A stretch of DNA of 64,000 nucleotides from Emticicia agri (GCF_004168285.1 NZ_SEWF01000016.1:45909-109908); one strand, 5' to 3'. Shown: positions 9,001 through 17,807, numbered from the stretch's first letter. Notes: a model not told the origin generated them from the sequence alone. Numbers and translations are program-made.

Positions 9001-10240
9001 CAATACTACTACCACACAGAATTATTCGAATCTGACACAAACTACGCAATTCAGAGCTGTAGTAAAAAATGGGTCTTGTACCGAAGCCAATGCTACTCCT
9101 GCCACCATTACTGTTACTACCATTGCCGCTACAGCCAGCAATACAGGTCCTTATGATGTAGGGCAAACTATTCAGCTAACAGCCACCGGAGGTAGTACCT
9201 ATAGCTGGGCAGGCCCGAATGCTTTCAGTAGTAGCAATAATCCGGCTACTATCCCCAATGCTACTCTTGCTATGGCAGGAACTTATACCGTAACTGTTAC
9301 ACAAAATTCCTGTTCGGCAAGTGCTACTACCCTCGTATCAGTAAGTGATAGCAATCCTTGTAGTAAAGTAGTAGATTTTGATTATGTACTGGCAGGCAAT
9401 CCGTTTGATTACAAGTTTCCATTAGTTAATAATATGGTGATTGCACAAGTGCCTGAAGAAACCTCTATTGTGATTAACCCTATCTGTGAGTCTGTAACTA
9501 TCGAGAGTTTCAGAATGCTTTTACAAGGCCCTGCTCCATTTCAGAATCATGAAACTATTGAAAGTGTCCCTATCTATGCCCTCTTTAACAATACAGGCAA
9601 CAATGTCTTAGGGCGTCATTTACCTGTGGGTAATTATACCCTTACCGTAACAGGTTATAATCAGGCTAACGCACAGGGCAGCATTACTTATGGCCCTACT
9701 GTTATTAATTTCAGCATCGTTGCCGGTAATGTAAGTATTGCTACCCCAACCTTTGACGTTAATTCACTCTGTGCAGGTGGTTCTAATACTTTTAATGTTA
9801 ATTTTTCTACCACAGGCACATTTGCACCGGGCAACCAGTTTGAAGTGCAATTATCAGACTTATACAGTTCATTCGATAACCCTGTAGTGATTGGTACGTC
9901 CAATAATGCCGGAAATGTTGCTTGTACTATTCCTGCCAACGTTATAGCAGGTAATCAGTATAAAATCAGGGTTGTTTCTACTAACCCTACCATCAATAGC
10001 AATTCTAATGGTACTACCATCAGTATTACCTCAAGTGCATTAACTTTAGTAAGCCCTGATGATAATTATACAGGAGCTACGCTTATTAAAAAAGCCGGAG
10101 AGACCATCAACGCCACTAATAAGATATTTACTCCGTCAAATATCAGTTATGAGGCCGGTAATGCGGTTATTTTAGGAGCAGGGTTTCAGGTAGATAATCA
10201 GGCGGTTTTCAGAGCCGAAATAAAAACTTGCTATAACTAA
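6029..10240 (+). CDS. Large secreted subtilisin-fold serine peptidase with Ig-like and P-like domains
   Basis: 1403 residues from ATG 6029, which gives a proper signal peptide (MKKLLQLIILALG...KAQ); the in-frame upstream start at 5981 is less plausible. A pro-region (about 25-130) precedes a peptidase domain (about 155-620) with Asp170 in KIGVLSDSYD, oxyanion Asn295 in SSAGNSS and nucleophile Ser534 in NGTSASAPH. The HGT motif is replaced by DEG (212-214), followed by IIHDVAPGA. Then come an Ig-like segment, a proprotein-convertase P-like domain (ending NGVWKLIANDD), more Ig-like repeats and a C-terminal GAGFQVDNQAVFRAEI stack typical of Cytophagales surface proteins. Likely exported to the surface or medium. 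The specificity is unknown. Confidence 0.85.
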   Translation: MKKLLQLIILALGISPFSGKAQQISFTPPAANSKLKLGLAQIAVLAANNQLLDSRSLNNYNLYQFKDQHEKILVDVIAKADIAALQKELNAAAVEMISASKKRVTCWVEIDKITGLTETAKNISWIQPVIKPLNNSGPVMSQGDSAQRSGIARQITGLNGTGVKIGVLSDSYDLLGGANAGVIAGELPGTGNPDGFTTPVTVLSESLSGGADEGRAMIEIIHDVAPGAQLYYYSAFNGEADFANGIRALAAAGCKIIVDDITYLLEPFFQDGLIAQAVDEVTANYGVSYYSSAGNSSNSSYEAPYLASTFQPFSNSTETAHNFGTTGNPLYYLPIQVIGGMTLTLEWDDPYFSTGNGSLGASSDLNIYLLINNGNGYQVVASSIDSNIGADPAELFGINGSGTAYILITKKGGTNPRNIKFIGFRGLSWAVTPTTVAGIKASTIIGHHNATNTIAVGAASYDKTPAYGVNPPVAESYTSRGGTPIYRSISGDLLPTPIIRQKPEIVAPDNANTSFFIAGYDYENDGKPNFNGTSASAPHAAAVAGLMLQGNPSLTPGGIKTALINSCVDMDDTTTPGFDTGFDYATGNGLIRADAAVLSTLNPNCPPVNVTITRATTFCEGDSVIFDANNASGYTFQWKRNGTDLPNQTQARLIVKESGLYSVAITNINCTLSSIAIRATAKLGVPAPTTVSKTISQGTVITTGNGLQASSNCHPHQTATYAGPTIGYDNGNKNGPDPTATVTGINGTILLTRVSIRWRKRSGGTINDCGTTGGSNNPFNDEVSFKLIAPDNTTINLLNANTYSFSGSYVGTVTTVFEDGGAVLGTIPASGTFNPAQSLSLLDGRNPNGVWKLIANDDAAADPLCVEGFSVTVYTNGTGVASTITWWDSPSNGTQVGTGNEYIPTNTSPGTYTYYAEANCAGSGLSCQTSIRKPATLTIVPGCVTQAGTVNGNTNACAGNNSGTLTLSGHTGTILRWESSVNNFATITTINNTTTTQNYSNLTQTTQFRAVVKNGSCTEANATPATITVTTIAATASNTGPYDVGQTIQLTATGGSTYSWAGPNAFSSSNNPATIPNATLAMAGTYTVTVTQNSCSASATTLVSVSDSNPCSKVVDFDYVLAGNPFDYKFPLVNNMVIAQVPEETSIVINPICESVTIESFRMLLQGPAPFQNHETIESVPIYALFNNTGNNVLGRHLPVGNYTLTVTGYNQANAQGSITYGPTVINFSIVAGNVSIATPTFDVNSLCAGGSNTFNVNFSTTGTFAPGNQFEVQLSDLYSSFDNPVVIGTSNNAGNVACTIPANVIAGNQYKIRVVSTNPTINSNSNGTTISITSSALTLVSPDDNYTGATLIKKAGETINATNKIFTPSNISYEAGNAVILGAGFQVDNQAVFRAEIKTCYN

Positions 10241-10282
10241 TGAAAAAAATATAGGTATTGACGCATTATTTTGTATATAAAC

Positions 10283-10313
10283 TTTGTTTTTTGATTAAAT
10301 ATTTCTAATTTTG
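10283..10313 (+). promoter_or_regulatory. Promoter for rpmE2
   Basis: TTTG (10283-10286), 19-bp spacer and TAATTTTG (10306-10313): an exact fit to the Bacteroidota housekeeping promoter, 45 bp upstream of the rpmE2 start codon. It is the clearest promoter in the window. Confidence 0.75.
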
Positions 10314-10357
10314 CAACCCGTTTTAGCGATTTTAAGAAGTTCAATACAAATACAGCA

Positions 10358-10603
10358 ATGAAAAAAGATATTCATCCAAATTATAGACCAGTTGTTTTCT
10401 GGGATTTATCGTCGGACTACAAATTCTTAACACGCTCTTGTGTTAATACGAAAGAAAATATTGTATGGGAAGATGGTAACGAATACCCGGTTTACAAAGT
10501 GGAGGTTAGTTCAAACTCACACCCATTCTATACTGGTAAAAATGTATTGCTTGATACAGCCGGACGTGTTGATAAATTCAACAAACGTTATGGTAAAAAA
10601 TAA
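10358..10603 (+). CDS. rpmE2: 50S ribosomal protein L31, type B
   Basis: 81 residues starting [18 protein letters not shown], the type B L31 signature. It lacks the CxxC zinc-ribbon cysteines of the type A protein; the single Cys is in [16 protein letters not shown] and DKFNKRYG are conserved. It is a component of the large ribosomal subunit at the central protuberance. It has its own promoter and a strong terminator, so it is monocistronic. Confidence 0.97.
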   Translation: MKKDIHPNYRPVVFWDLSSDYKFLTRSCVNTKENIVWEDGNEYPVYKVEVSSNSHPFYTGKNVLLDTAGRVDKFNKRYGKK

Positions 10604-10620
10604 TTATCAGATTTACGTGC

Positions 10621-10658
10621 AAAAAAGGTCTTTCAGGGTTTTCTGAAAGACCTTTTTT
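10621..10658 (+). terminator. Rho-independent terminator of rpmE2
   Basis: A perfect 16-bp stem (10621-10636 with 10643-10658) and a 6-nt loop, ending in a run of T. It begins 17 bp after the rpmE2 stop codon. Confidence 0.9.
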
Positions 10659-10770
10659 GTTTCTTAATCATACACAAGAATTCATTTGAAAAAAGTGCCT
10701 TGTTTTAAGACTTGCTTTATGTATTTTAGATATTTTTGTAGAGAAAAGCTATGCTAAAATTCCGGGAAAT

Positions 10771-11838
10771 ATGAACATCAGGCAAGACATACTATTTTTT
10801 TTTAGTGGGTTAGGTGTTTTTAACAGTCTGCTTTTAGCTGCTTATTTTTTGTTTTTCAAGAAAACCAGGACTTTTACCGCATTATTATTAGGTTTATTAT
10901 TGTTATGCCTCAGTATCAGGGTCGGTAAATCAGTATTTCTGATTTTCAAGCCCGATTTAGCCAAAACTTATTTACAAATCGGCTTATCTGCCTGTTTCTT
11001 CATTGGACCCACGCTCTTTTACCTCATTAAATCTATCCGTGAGCATATTGTTAAAATTCCTAAGTACTGGAAACTGAATTTTGCCCTTCATCTTGCCATC
11101 ATTGTTCCGATAGGCGTTTTATTTACGTATGAGGAATATCCGGCCTTATGGGGTCAATTTATCAGGTTCATTTACCTACAATGGTTTGTTTATACAGTTG
11201 CGGCAGGTATTAAAATGAAAGAAGTATTTATAAAGCTTTTCAATAAAGAAGAAAAGTTAAATCTACCCGAACAGTTTCAGCTATTACTTTTCACAGGCAA
11301 CACTATTATCTTTATCAGCTATTTTCTCTCTCTTACTAATATTCCTGGATTTTTTTACATAATTGGCCCACTCTCATTTACCTTTATTCTATATATCAGC
11401 ATCCTGTTCTTATTGAAAAAAGAAAAAATGGACATGCAGATATTCAGCCCTCAGGACAAATATGCCAATAAAAAAATCGGAGATGAACAGGCTACTGCAT
11501 TGGTGCAGAAATTAGAGCAACTATTACAAACACAGGAACTCTACAAAGACCCTGACCTCAAATTGAATGATTTATCGAAAAGAATTAATATTTCGGGGCA
11601 TCAGCTATCACAATTATTGAATTATAATTTAGGCAAAAGTTTTTCAACCTACATCAACGAGTACCGCATTAACGAAGCCTGCAAAATGATTATTGAGCAG
11701 CCAAATCTTACCTTAGAAGCCATCGGTTATGAGGTAGGGTTTAACTCTAAATCTACTTTTTATACAACTTTCAAAAAACTCAGATATACAACGCCGATGC
11801 TTTACAAAGAAAAGGCCGAAAAAAGCATCACTTCATAA
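10771..11838 (+). CDS. Membrane-anchored AraC-family transcriptional regulator
   Basis: 355 residues. The first about 215 residues form six or seven hydrophobic helices (a membrane sensor module). After a linker (KKEKMDMQIFSPQDKY) an AraC/XylS DNA-binding domain follows at about 245-350: LNDLSKRINISGHQLSQLLN is the first HTH and AIGYEVGFNSKSTFYTTFKK the second, the latter being the AraC signature. This architecture is common in Bacteroidota, where the protein is thought to sense a signal at the membrane. A -7-like TATTTTTG lies at 10731-10738. The next gene, an outer-membrane barrel, lies in the same direction after 146 bp and is the likely target. Confidence 0.88.
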   Translation: MNIRQDILFFFSGLGVFNSLLLAAYFLFFKKTRTFTALLLGLLLLCLSIRVGKSVFLIFKPDLAKTYLQIGLSACFFIGPTLFYLIKSIREHIVKIPKYWKLNFALHLAIIVPIGVLFTYEEYPALWGQFIRFIYLQWFVYTVAAGIKMKEVFIKLFNKEEKLNLPEQFQLLLFTGNTIIFISYFLSLTNIPGFFYIIGPLSFTFILYISILFLLKKEKMDMQIFSPQDKYANKKIGDEQATALVQKLEQLLQTQELYKDPDLKLNDLSKRINISGHQLSQLLNYNLGKSFSTYINEYRINEACKMIIEQPNLTLEAIGYEVGFNSKSTFYTTFKKLRYTTPMLYKEKAEKSITS

Positions 11839-11882
11839 CTTACTAAATATCAACTCATTACAGCCAGCTAAAAATTTATACG

Positions 11883-11928
11883 AGTTCGGTTTTATAATTC
11901 CGTACTCCTGAATCATAAACTCCGAACT
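11883..11928. promoter_or_regulatory. Inverted repeat, candidate operator for the outer-membrane barrel gene
   Basis: Half-sites AGTTCGG (11883-11889) and CCGAACT (11922-11928), with further partial symmetry inward (TTTAT/ATAAA), lie just upstream of the -7 element at 11949. The position suits an activator such as the adjacent AraC-type protein. This is inference; a terminator for the regulator gene is less likely because no T-run follows. Confidence 0.4.
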
Positions 11929-11948
11929 ACGCTTCTTTCTTCAAAAAT

Positions 11949-11956
11949 TACATTTG
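11949..11956 (+). promoter_or_regulatory. -7 promoter element (TACATTTG)
   Basis: Exact TAnnTTTG match 29 bp before the ATG at 11985. No good -33 TTTG is visible at the normal distance, as expected for an activator-dependent promoter. Confidence 0.45.
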
Positions 11957-11984
11957 ACATGTTATTTGTTTAAATGTATATCTC

Positions 11985-14378
11985 ATGTCTAAATTATCGC
12001 TTGCCACTATTCTATTTTTTCTTGTTTATTCAGTTTCATTTGGCCAGAGTACTATTTCCGGGAAAGTCATTGACAATGTATCAAAACAAGGCATTCCTTT
12101 TGTAAATGTTTCTTTGCTTGCTGCAAAAGACTCAGCCTTAGTGAAAGGAAGTACTACCGATTCAACAGGTATTTTCCGACTATTAGCTGTGTCTGAAGGT
12201 AGTTACCTCTTACTCTTTTCTTCTGTTGAGTATCAAAAACACTATCAGACTATCGTAATAGACAAGTCTGCTTCATCTGCTTTACAATTAAATGAGATTG
12301 TATTAACAACCGATAATCAGGTGTTGAATGAAGTAAATGTAAGGGCAGATAAAATACAGCTACAACAGGCTGACGAAAAACTGATTGTAAATATAGCCGA
12401 TAATAAACTCTTTCATACTTCAACCAATGGTTTTGATATATTGAAGAAAATGCCCGGTATCCAAATTAATAACGATGGTAGCCTTTCAATGTCTGGGGGG
12501 ATAGTTCCTACCATTTTTATAGATGGCAAACCTATGCCTATGAGTGTAGAGCAGCTACGAAACTACCTGAATAGCCTTACCCCCGAAATGGTTGCTTCTA
12601 TTGAAATTATCGCCAATCCATCAGGCAAATATGATGCCGAATACAAGGCTATTATCGATATCAGGCTACAACGTGATAAAGCATTAGGCTGGGTAGGCAA
12701 CTATGTGGGTAATCTGCAACAAGGGGTATATACTTATAATAACAATAACCTGACCCTAAACTATAACACCCCCAAGATAGCTTATACTGCCAGAATAGGT
12801 TATCAGACGGGTGCTACAGTTTATCGTTACCGGGCATTGCAACATCAGGCCAATACCAATATTATGCGAACAGACACCTGGCAGAAGACCATGCACGATA
12901 ACCTCAATCTTCAGTTTGAGGCCGATTATCACCTGAAAAAGAATCATAATCTTGGCCTGATACTGCGCACAACTCAATTGAATAGAAAGGCCTGGGCTGA
13001 TAATACCCTACATTTCACCAATTCAACCGATGAAATGGTGTTGTCGAATATCCATAGTATCAACAATTATAAACCAACGCAAGCCAATTATGGTGTCAAT
13101 CTAAGTTATGATGCCCGTATGGGTAAAAATGAATTACATGTATTAGGCATTCTTTCGCAGGTAAATAATGCAAGAACAGAAGATATTCAGAATACCCAGA
13201 CGCTTAACGGAAATTTGCTGAATTACTGGAAAACTGATTTAGTCAACAATATTTCTATCCGTTCTGTTCAGACAGATTTTATCAGTAATATAGGCAAAGG
13301 TCGTTTAGAGGTCGGAGCCAAGTTTGCCTCCATTGCCACTAAAAACGCCCTTAGATATGATACCCTTACTAAAGATAACATATTTGTACTTGACCTGAGC
13401 CGAAGCAACAATTTTCATTATGATGAATACATCTCCGCAGCTTATCTGATATATGGGCATAAATGGGGTAAACTCAGCTATAAGATAGGCTTACGGGCAG
13501 AGCATACCCATAGCATTGCCAACGCCATTACGAGCAAGCAAATCACAGAACGGCAGTATTTGAGATGGCTGCCAAGTATCAACTTGTCTTATCCTTTAGC
13601 TCATGAGCAACAAATTACAGCGGCTTATACCCATCGCATGACACGCCCTACTTTTGACGCATTAAATCCCTTTAGATTCTATTTGAGTCCTTTGAATTAC
13701 TGGATTGGGAATCCTTATTTACTGCCTTCTACTACCAAACAAATAAGCATTACTTACACAAAAAAGAACTTCTATACTTTGCTGAATATAGGCCGGGAAG
13801 TTGACCCGATGGCTCGTTACCCTGAGTATAATCGGGTTACGAATGTCTTAGAATATTTAGGTACCAATCTACCTTATAATGATTTTGCTACGCTCGAAAC
13901 TAACTGGTCTGTTAGCGTAAAAAAATGGTGGCGTATGACTCATAATCTGGGCTTGTATTATAGAATGGAACAAACACCTTATCATGGAGTAGTGTATGAA
14001 ATTCCGATTACAAACTTTATGATTAATGGTAGTCAGATTTTTACACTTGCTAAAGATTTTACGTTTGATATTTACTATTACTATGTCTCAAAAAGAGGGA
14101 ATGGACTCTATATTTTTAAACCTATTTACTACGTAGATTTAGGTTTACAGAAAACGTGGCTAAAAGGCAAACTGAATACCAGACTGAATTTTTATGACAT
14201 CTTTAATAACAACTACCTTCAGTTGATTTTCAGAGAAAAAAGTATCATCGACAATGAGTTTTCACACTGGGGGGGTAATCAGCGTGTAGTTTTTTCACTC
14301 ACCTATAATTTCGGAAAATCAGGCTATAAAATCAGACAAAACACCCGAAATGAAGAAGAAAGTCGGGTTGGGAATTAA
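11985..14378 (+). CDS. Outer-membrane beta-barrel protein, TonB-receptor-like
   Basis: 797 residues: signal peptide (about 1-21), a carboxypeptidase-regulatory-like (CarboxypepD_reg) domain starting STISGKVIDN, a plug-like domain (GFDILKKMPGIQI, FIDGKPMPMS, IEIIANPSGKYDAEY) and a long barrel of alternating aromatic strands ending near VVFSLTYNFGKSGY. It fits the outer_membrane_beta-barrel family (OMP_b-brl_3 type) rather than a SusC protein. There is no SusD partner and no TonB box that I can identify. Probably a surface receptor or channel under the adjacent AraC-type regulator. Confidence 0.85.
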   Translation: MSKLSLATILFFLVYSVSFGQSTISGKVIDNVSKQGIPFVNVSLLAAKDSALVKGSTTDSTGIFRLLAVSEGSYLLLFSSVEYQKHYQTIVIDKSASSALQLNEIVLTTDNQVLNEVNVRADKIQLQQADEKLIVNIADNKLFHTSTNGFDILKKMPGIQINNDGSLSMSGGIVPTIFIDGKPMPMSVEQLRNYLNSLTPEMVASIEIIANPSGKYDAEYKAIIDIRLQRDKALGWVGNYVGNLQQGVYTYNNNNLTLNYNTPKIAYTARIGYQTGATVYRYRALQHQANTNIMRTDTWQKTMHDNLNLQFEADYHLKKNHNLGLILRTTQLNRKAWADNTLHFTNSTDEMVLSNIHSINNYKPTQANYGVNLSYDARMGKNELHVLGILSQVNNARTEDIQNTQTLNGNLLNYWKTDLVNNISIRSVQTDFISNIGKGRLEVGAKFASIATKNALRYDTLTKDNIFVLDLSRSNNFHYDEYISAAYLIYGHKWGKLSYKIGLRAEHTHSIANAITSKQITERQYLRWLPSINLSYPLAHEQQITAAYTHRMTRPTFDALNPFRFYLSPLNYWIGNPYLLPSTTKQISITYTKKNFYTLLNIGREVDPMARYPEYNRVTNVLEYLGTNLPYNDFATLETNWSVSVKKWWRMTHNLGLYYRMEQTPYHGVVYEIPITNFMINGSQIFTLAKDFTFDIYYYYVSKRGNGLYIFKPIYYVDLGLQKTWLKGKLNTRLNFYDIFNNNYLQLIFREKSIIDNEFSHWGGNQRVVFSLTYNFGKSGYKIRQNTRNEEESRVGN

Positions 14379-14389
14379 CGTTTCATTCC

Positions 14390-15274
14390 TTATCCTTTCG
14401 CTGGCTTCAAAAACGGGTGGAGAATCACTGATAGCAATATCAGTACTCCGCCTATATAAAAACCGGTAGTCATGCGTTCTTTTTCTCCAAAGATGAAATA
14501 AGCCAGCAGGATACCATAGATAGGCTCCATATTGATTGAAAGATTAAGCGTAAAAGCCGATATTTTCTTCAACAGCTTTACCATTTCATTGTAAGGATAT
14601 ACCGTGCATACCAGACCCAAAATAGCTATCCATATCCAGTCTTTAGCGCTTGGAATTAATTGAAAATGGGTATCAGGTGCGGCATAAACAATAATAGGAA
14701 TAAACACCCATGAGGCAACAAAAGCTCCTGCCATTTCGTAAAAAGTAATGGTTTGTGCCTCATATTTCTGGGCAAGCTGTGCATTCATTACCGAAAAAAC
14801 AGTAGCTAAAAAAGCTGCTATAATGCCAATAATAATCCCTGTCAGGTACTGATACTCAAATTTGAATACAAAGTACATCCCTGCTACTACAAGAACGCCC
14901 AATAATACCTCAATCCAGCTGATTTTTGTTTTTTTAACGAGAGGTTCCAGAATACTTGTAAAGAAAGAAGTAACCGAAAAAGTTACCAGACTGATAGCAA
15001 TGGTAGAAGCTCTTGCAGAGCCAAAGAAACACATCCAGTGCAGTGATATAATAGCACCTACGCCTAATAAAGGCAAACTTTCTCTAAACGGAATAAGAAT
15101 ATGCTTCTTCTGAATTTTTGCCACGACAAACATTCCCAATGAAGCTAAAAAAGTTCGATAAAACACTACTCCCAAAGCTGAAACATCAGTAAGGCGACCC
15201 AAAATGGCCGTAAAACCTAAAATAATAACAATCAGATGCAGCTTAATATAGTCTTGCGGTGATGCTTTGGTCAT
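14390..15274 (-). CDS. EamA/DMT-family transporter
   Basis: 294 residues with about ten hydrophobic helices in two homologous halves, the drug/metabolite transporter layout. Pro- and Gly-rich helix ends such as LGRLTDVSALGVVFYRT and INMEPIYGILLAYFIFGE (the second-half EamA motif) support the family. Located in the inner membrane; the substrate is unknown. It is convergent with the outer-membrane barrel gene. Confidence 0.85.
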   Translation of the reverse strand: MTKASPQDYIKLHLIVIILGFTAILGRLTDVSALGVVFYRTFLASLGMFVVAKIQKKHILIPFRESLPLLGVGAIISLHWMCFFGSARASTIAISLVTFSVTSFFTSILEPLVKKTKISWIEVLLGVLVVAGMYFVFKFEYQYLTGIIIGIIAAFLATVFSVMNAQLAQKYEAQTITFYEMAGAFVASWVFIPIIVYAAPDTHFQLIPSAKDWIWIAILGLVCTVYPYNEMVKLLKKISAFTLNLSINMEPIYGILLAYFIFGEKERMTTGFYIGGVLILLSVILHPFLKPAKG

Positions 15275-15489
15275 GAGTTTAAAGTGCTTAGGGCATGGGT
15301 CAGGTAAACGATAACCAAAGGTAGTGAGATTTTGAAAAATAATACTACCAGTTGTCTTGGGTTATTTTGTAAAAGAAAAGAGATGATTGCACCAATCATG
15401 ATTTAGCTATTCTATCAGAGTCAGGAAATTGATAGAAACATTTGCATAAATTTTTATGTTTTAAGACTACAACTAATTCCTATGAAGGC

Positions 15490-16392
15490 GTGAATATTTT
15501 AATCACCGGTGGCACAGGGCTTATTGGTAAGCATCTGACACAACTTTTATTAAGTAAAGGCCATAAGGTTTCTTTGCTAAGCCGTGAAAAAGTAAATGTA
15601 CCTGATGTAAAAGTCTATCTTTGGGACACTGAAAAAGGACTCATAGACGATGATGCCCTCAAAAATACTGACTATATTATTCATCTGGCAGGTGCCGGAA
15701 TTGCCGATAAACGCTGGACCGACAAGCGTAAGCAGGAAATCATAGATTCACGTGTAAAACCTATTCAGTTACTGAATAAACATCTGAAAGAACAGAAAAT
15801 AAAACTGAAAGCCTTTATATCTGCCTCGGCCACAGGTTATTATGGTGGCGATACCGGAGAAGCAAGATTAGATGAAAATAGCCCCGCAGGTAATGATTTT
15901 CTGGCAACCTGCACTAAAATCTGGGAAGAAGAAGCAGAAAAATTTACGCAGGCTGAGAGAGTAGTGAGTCTTCGCACAGGTATTGTATTAAGCGAAAAAG
16001 GAGGAGCTTTGGCTCAACTGATAAAACCTGTTAAAATGGGCATAGGTTCGCCCTTAGGTACCGGCAAACAATGGATGTCGTGGATACACATTGATGATAT
16101 GTGCCAGTTATATTTACAGGCCGTTGAAGACGAAAAAATGCAGGGTGCCTACAATGCCGTAGCGCCCGACCCTGTGCGCAATGAAGAAATAACCAGAGTG
16201 GCGGCAGGTGTCTTGAAAAAACCTTTATGGGCGCCCAATGTTCCGGCGTTTGTGTTGAAACTACTCTTTGGCGAAATGTCTGTCGTGGTTCTGGGAGGTA
16301 GTTATATAAAAAACAAAAGAGTTTCAGAAGAACTGTCGTTTTCTTATCAGTTCACTTCAATTAAAGAGGCATTGGAAGACTTGCTAAAGTAA
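15490..16392 (+). CDS. TIGR01777-type SDR epimerase / NAD-dependent oxidoreductase (YfcH-like)
   Basis: 300 residues from GTG 15490, giving the usual VNILITGGTGLIGKHL Rossmann start; an in-frame TTG at 15442 would add 16 non-conserved residues. Family features are GGTGLIG (nucleotide binding), a catalytic Tyr region in SASATGYYGG, MSWIHIDDM and the C-terminal SDR helix ending SIKEALEDLL. The physiological substrate of this family is unknown. The HIT protein gene follows after 62 bp. Confidence 0.85.
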   Translation: MNILITGGTGLIGKHLTQLLLSKGHKVSLLSREKVNVPDVKVYLWDTEKGLIDDDALKNTDYIIHLAGAGIADKRWTDKRKQEIIDSRVKPIQLLNKHLKEQKIKLKAFISASATGYYGGDTGEARLDENSPAGNDFLATCTKIWEEEAEKFTQAERVVSLRTGIVLSEKGGALAQLIKPVKMGIGSPLGTGKQWMSWIHIDDMCQLYLQAVEDEKMQGAYNAVAPDPVRNEEITRVAAGVLKKPLWAPNVPAFVLKLLFGEMSVVVLGGSYIKNKRVSEELSFSYQFTSIKEALEDLLK

Positions 16393-16454
16393 TTTTTTCT
16401 CAGAACCGAAAGTAAAATTTATTACCTTGCGCCCAAATTTATCAATCATACACT

Positions 16455-16844
16455 ATGCCCTCTATCTTTTCAAAAATAGTAGCAGGAGACATTCCCTCTC
16501 ATAAAATTGCGGAAACAGACGATTTCCTCGCATTTCTTGATGTCTTTCCATGTGCAGTAGGTCATACATTAGTTATTCCCAAAAAAGAAATAGATTATCT
16601 TTTCGATTTAGATGACGAACTCTATACAGGCTTAATGCAGTTTGCCAAACAAATAGAACCTGCCATCAGTAAAGCCGTGCCGTGTAAACGTGTGGGTGTA
16701 GCTGTGATTGGTCTGGAAGTACCTCATGCACACGTACATCTGATACCGATGAATAGCATGAGTGATATGAATTTTAACAATAAACTGAAACTCTCGCAAG
16801 AGCAATTAGCAGAAACAGCAGCCAGAATCAAGAGTTTTTTATAA
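16455..16844 (+). CDS. HIT-family nucleotide hydrolase/transferase
   Basis: 129 residues with the full HIT motif HAHVHLIP (His91, His93, His95) and the N-terminal FSKIVAGDIPSHKI characteristic of Hint/HinT-like proteins. It likely hydrolyses adenosine phosphoramidates or related nucleotides in the cytoplasm. The next gene starts 3 bp after its stop, so they probably share a transcript. Confidence 0.92.
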   Translation: MPSIFSKIVAGDIPSHKIAETDDFLAFLDVFPCAVGHTLVIPKKEIDYLFDLDDELYTGLMQFAKQIEPAISKAVPCKRVGVAVIGLEVPHAHVHLIPMNSMSDMNFNNKLKLSQEQLAETAARIKSFL

Positions 16845-16847
16845 AAT

Positions 16848-17132
16848 ATGGAAATAGCTTACGCAGTCATCATCTGCCTTTTACCCCTCTTTTTATCCAT
16901 CAGATGTATTTATTTGTTGAGAAAAAACCCTAAGATTTCAGGGTTTATGAAGAGCATTATTACAGCCGTTCTCTGCGGTATTATTATCGTTTCTATTAGT
17001 GTAAGTATCCATCATTTTATGACCGATGGTATAGGCGATAAAGCAAATATGAGTTTAGGAGTACTTACTACCGTGCAAGGCATTATGTCAGGAGTGGTTT
17101 TTCTGGTAACGAGGTTTTTAGATAAGGTATAA
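16848..17132 (+). CDS. Small membrane protein of unknown function
   Basis: 94 residues with three predicted membrane helices (about residues 3-24, 36-57 and 66-90). It starts 3 bp after the HIT gene and ends just before a terminator, so it is the last gene of a short operon. No family recognised. Confidence 0.65.
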   Translation: MEIAYAVIICLLPLFLSIRCIYLLRKNPKISGFMKSIITAVLCGIIIVSISVSIHHFMTDGIGDKANMSLGVLTTVQGIMSGVVFLVTRFLDKV

Positions 17133-17137
17133 TCAAC

Positions 17138-17162
17138 AGAGGGGGTTTGTCATACCCCCTCT
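17138..17162. terminator. Terminator between convergent genes
   Basis: A 9-bp GC-rich stem, AGAGGGGGT (17138-17146) with ACCCCCTCT (17154-17162), and a 7-nt loop. It sits between the convergent small membrane protein and carbonic anhydrase genes and could serve both. Confidence 0.7.
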
Positions 17163-17174
17163 ATTTCATCTTTA

Positions 17175-17807
17175 TTATCCTAAAGAATAAATCTCCTCTA
17201 TATCTTTCAGTAATTTATCAAAATCAAGTTTCAAATCTATTAAGTTTCCTGTTTTGATGTCAAATACCCAACCGTGTACAATAGGGAACCCCTTTTTCTT
17301 GTACTCCTGCTGAACACTGGCCAATTTAATTACATTGAAACATTGCTCCTGTACATTCAGTTCAATCAAACGGTTGTAGCGGTCTTCTTCCTTTTCAATG
17401 GCATTCAGTTCATCTTTATGCAATCTGTACACATCTCTGATATTTCTTAACCAAGGGTTCAGAATCCCCATATCTACCGGTTGCATAGCAGCTTTCACCC
17501 CTCCACAACCATAGTGTCCGCACACAACTACGTGCTTTACACCAAGATGGCGCACAGCATAGTTAATAACCGCCATTACGTTTAAATCTGTAGCATTCAC
17601 TAAATTGGCTATGTTCCGGTGTACAAAAACCTCACCCGGGCCTGCTCCCATCAGTTCTTCGGCTGTAACACGGCTGTCGCTACAACCTATATACAGGTAT
17701 TCAGGATTTTGCCCTTTGGCAAGTTCTTTAAAAAAGTCTTTATTTGTTCTGGTTTTTTCGGTCAACCATTGTTGATTGTTTTCGAATACTTGTTCGTACG
17801 TAGGCAT
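17175..17807 (-). CDS. can: Beta-class carbonic anhydrase
   Basis: Interconverts CO2 and bicarbonate in the cytoplasm using zinc. It has 210 residues from ATG 17807; a TTG at 17822 would add five residues and is unlikely. Zinc ligands and gating residues are all present: Cys42, Asp44 and Arg46 in IGCSDSRV, and His98 and Cys101 in CGHYGCGG. GEVFVHRNIAN is also conserved. Length is normal. Confidence 0.95.
   Translation of the reverse strand: MPTYEQVFENNQQWLTEKTRTNKDFFKELAKGQNPEYLYIGCSDSRVTAEELMGAGPGEVFVHRNIANLVNATDLNVMAVINYAVRHLGVKHVVVCGHYGCGGVKAAMQPVDMGILNPWLRNIRDVYRLHKDELNAIEKEEDRYNRLIELNVQEQCFNVIKLASVQQEYKKKGFPIVHGWVFDIKTGNLIDLKLDFDKLLKDIEEIYSLG

Noticed and set aside
7352..9939. Several antisense ORFs within the protease gene
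   Set aside because: They have low-complexity compositions and no motifs; the sense frame is a continuous multi-domain protein.
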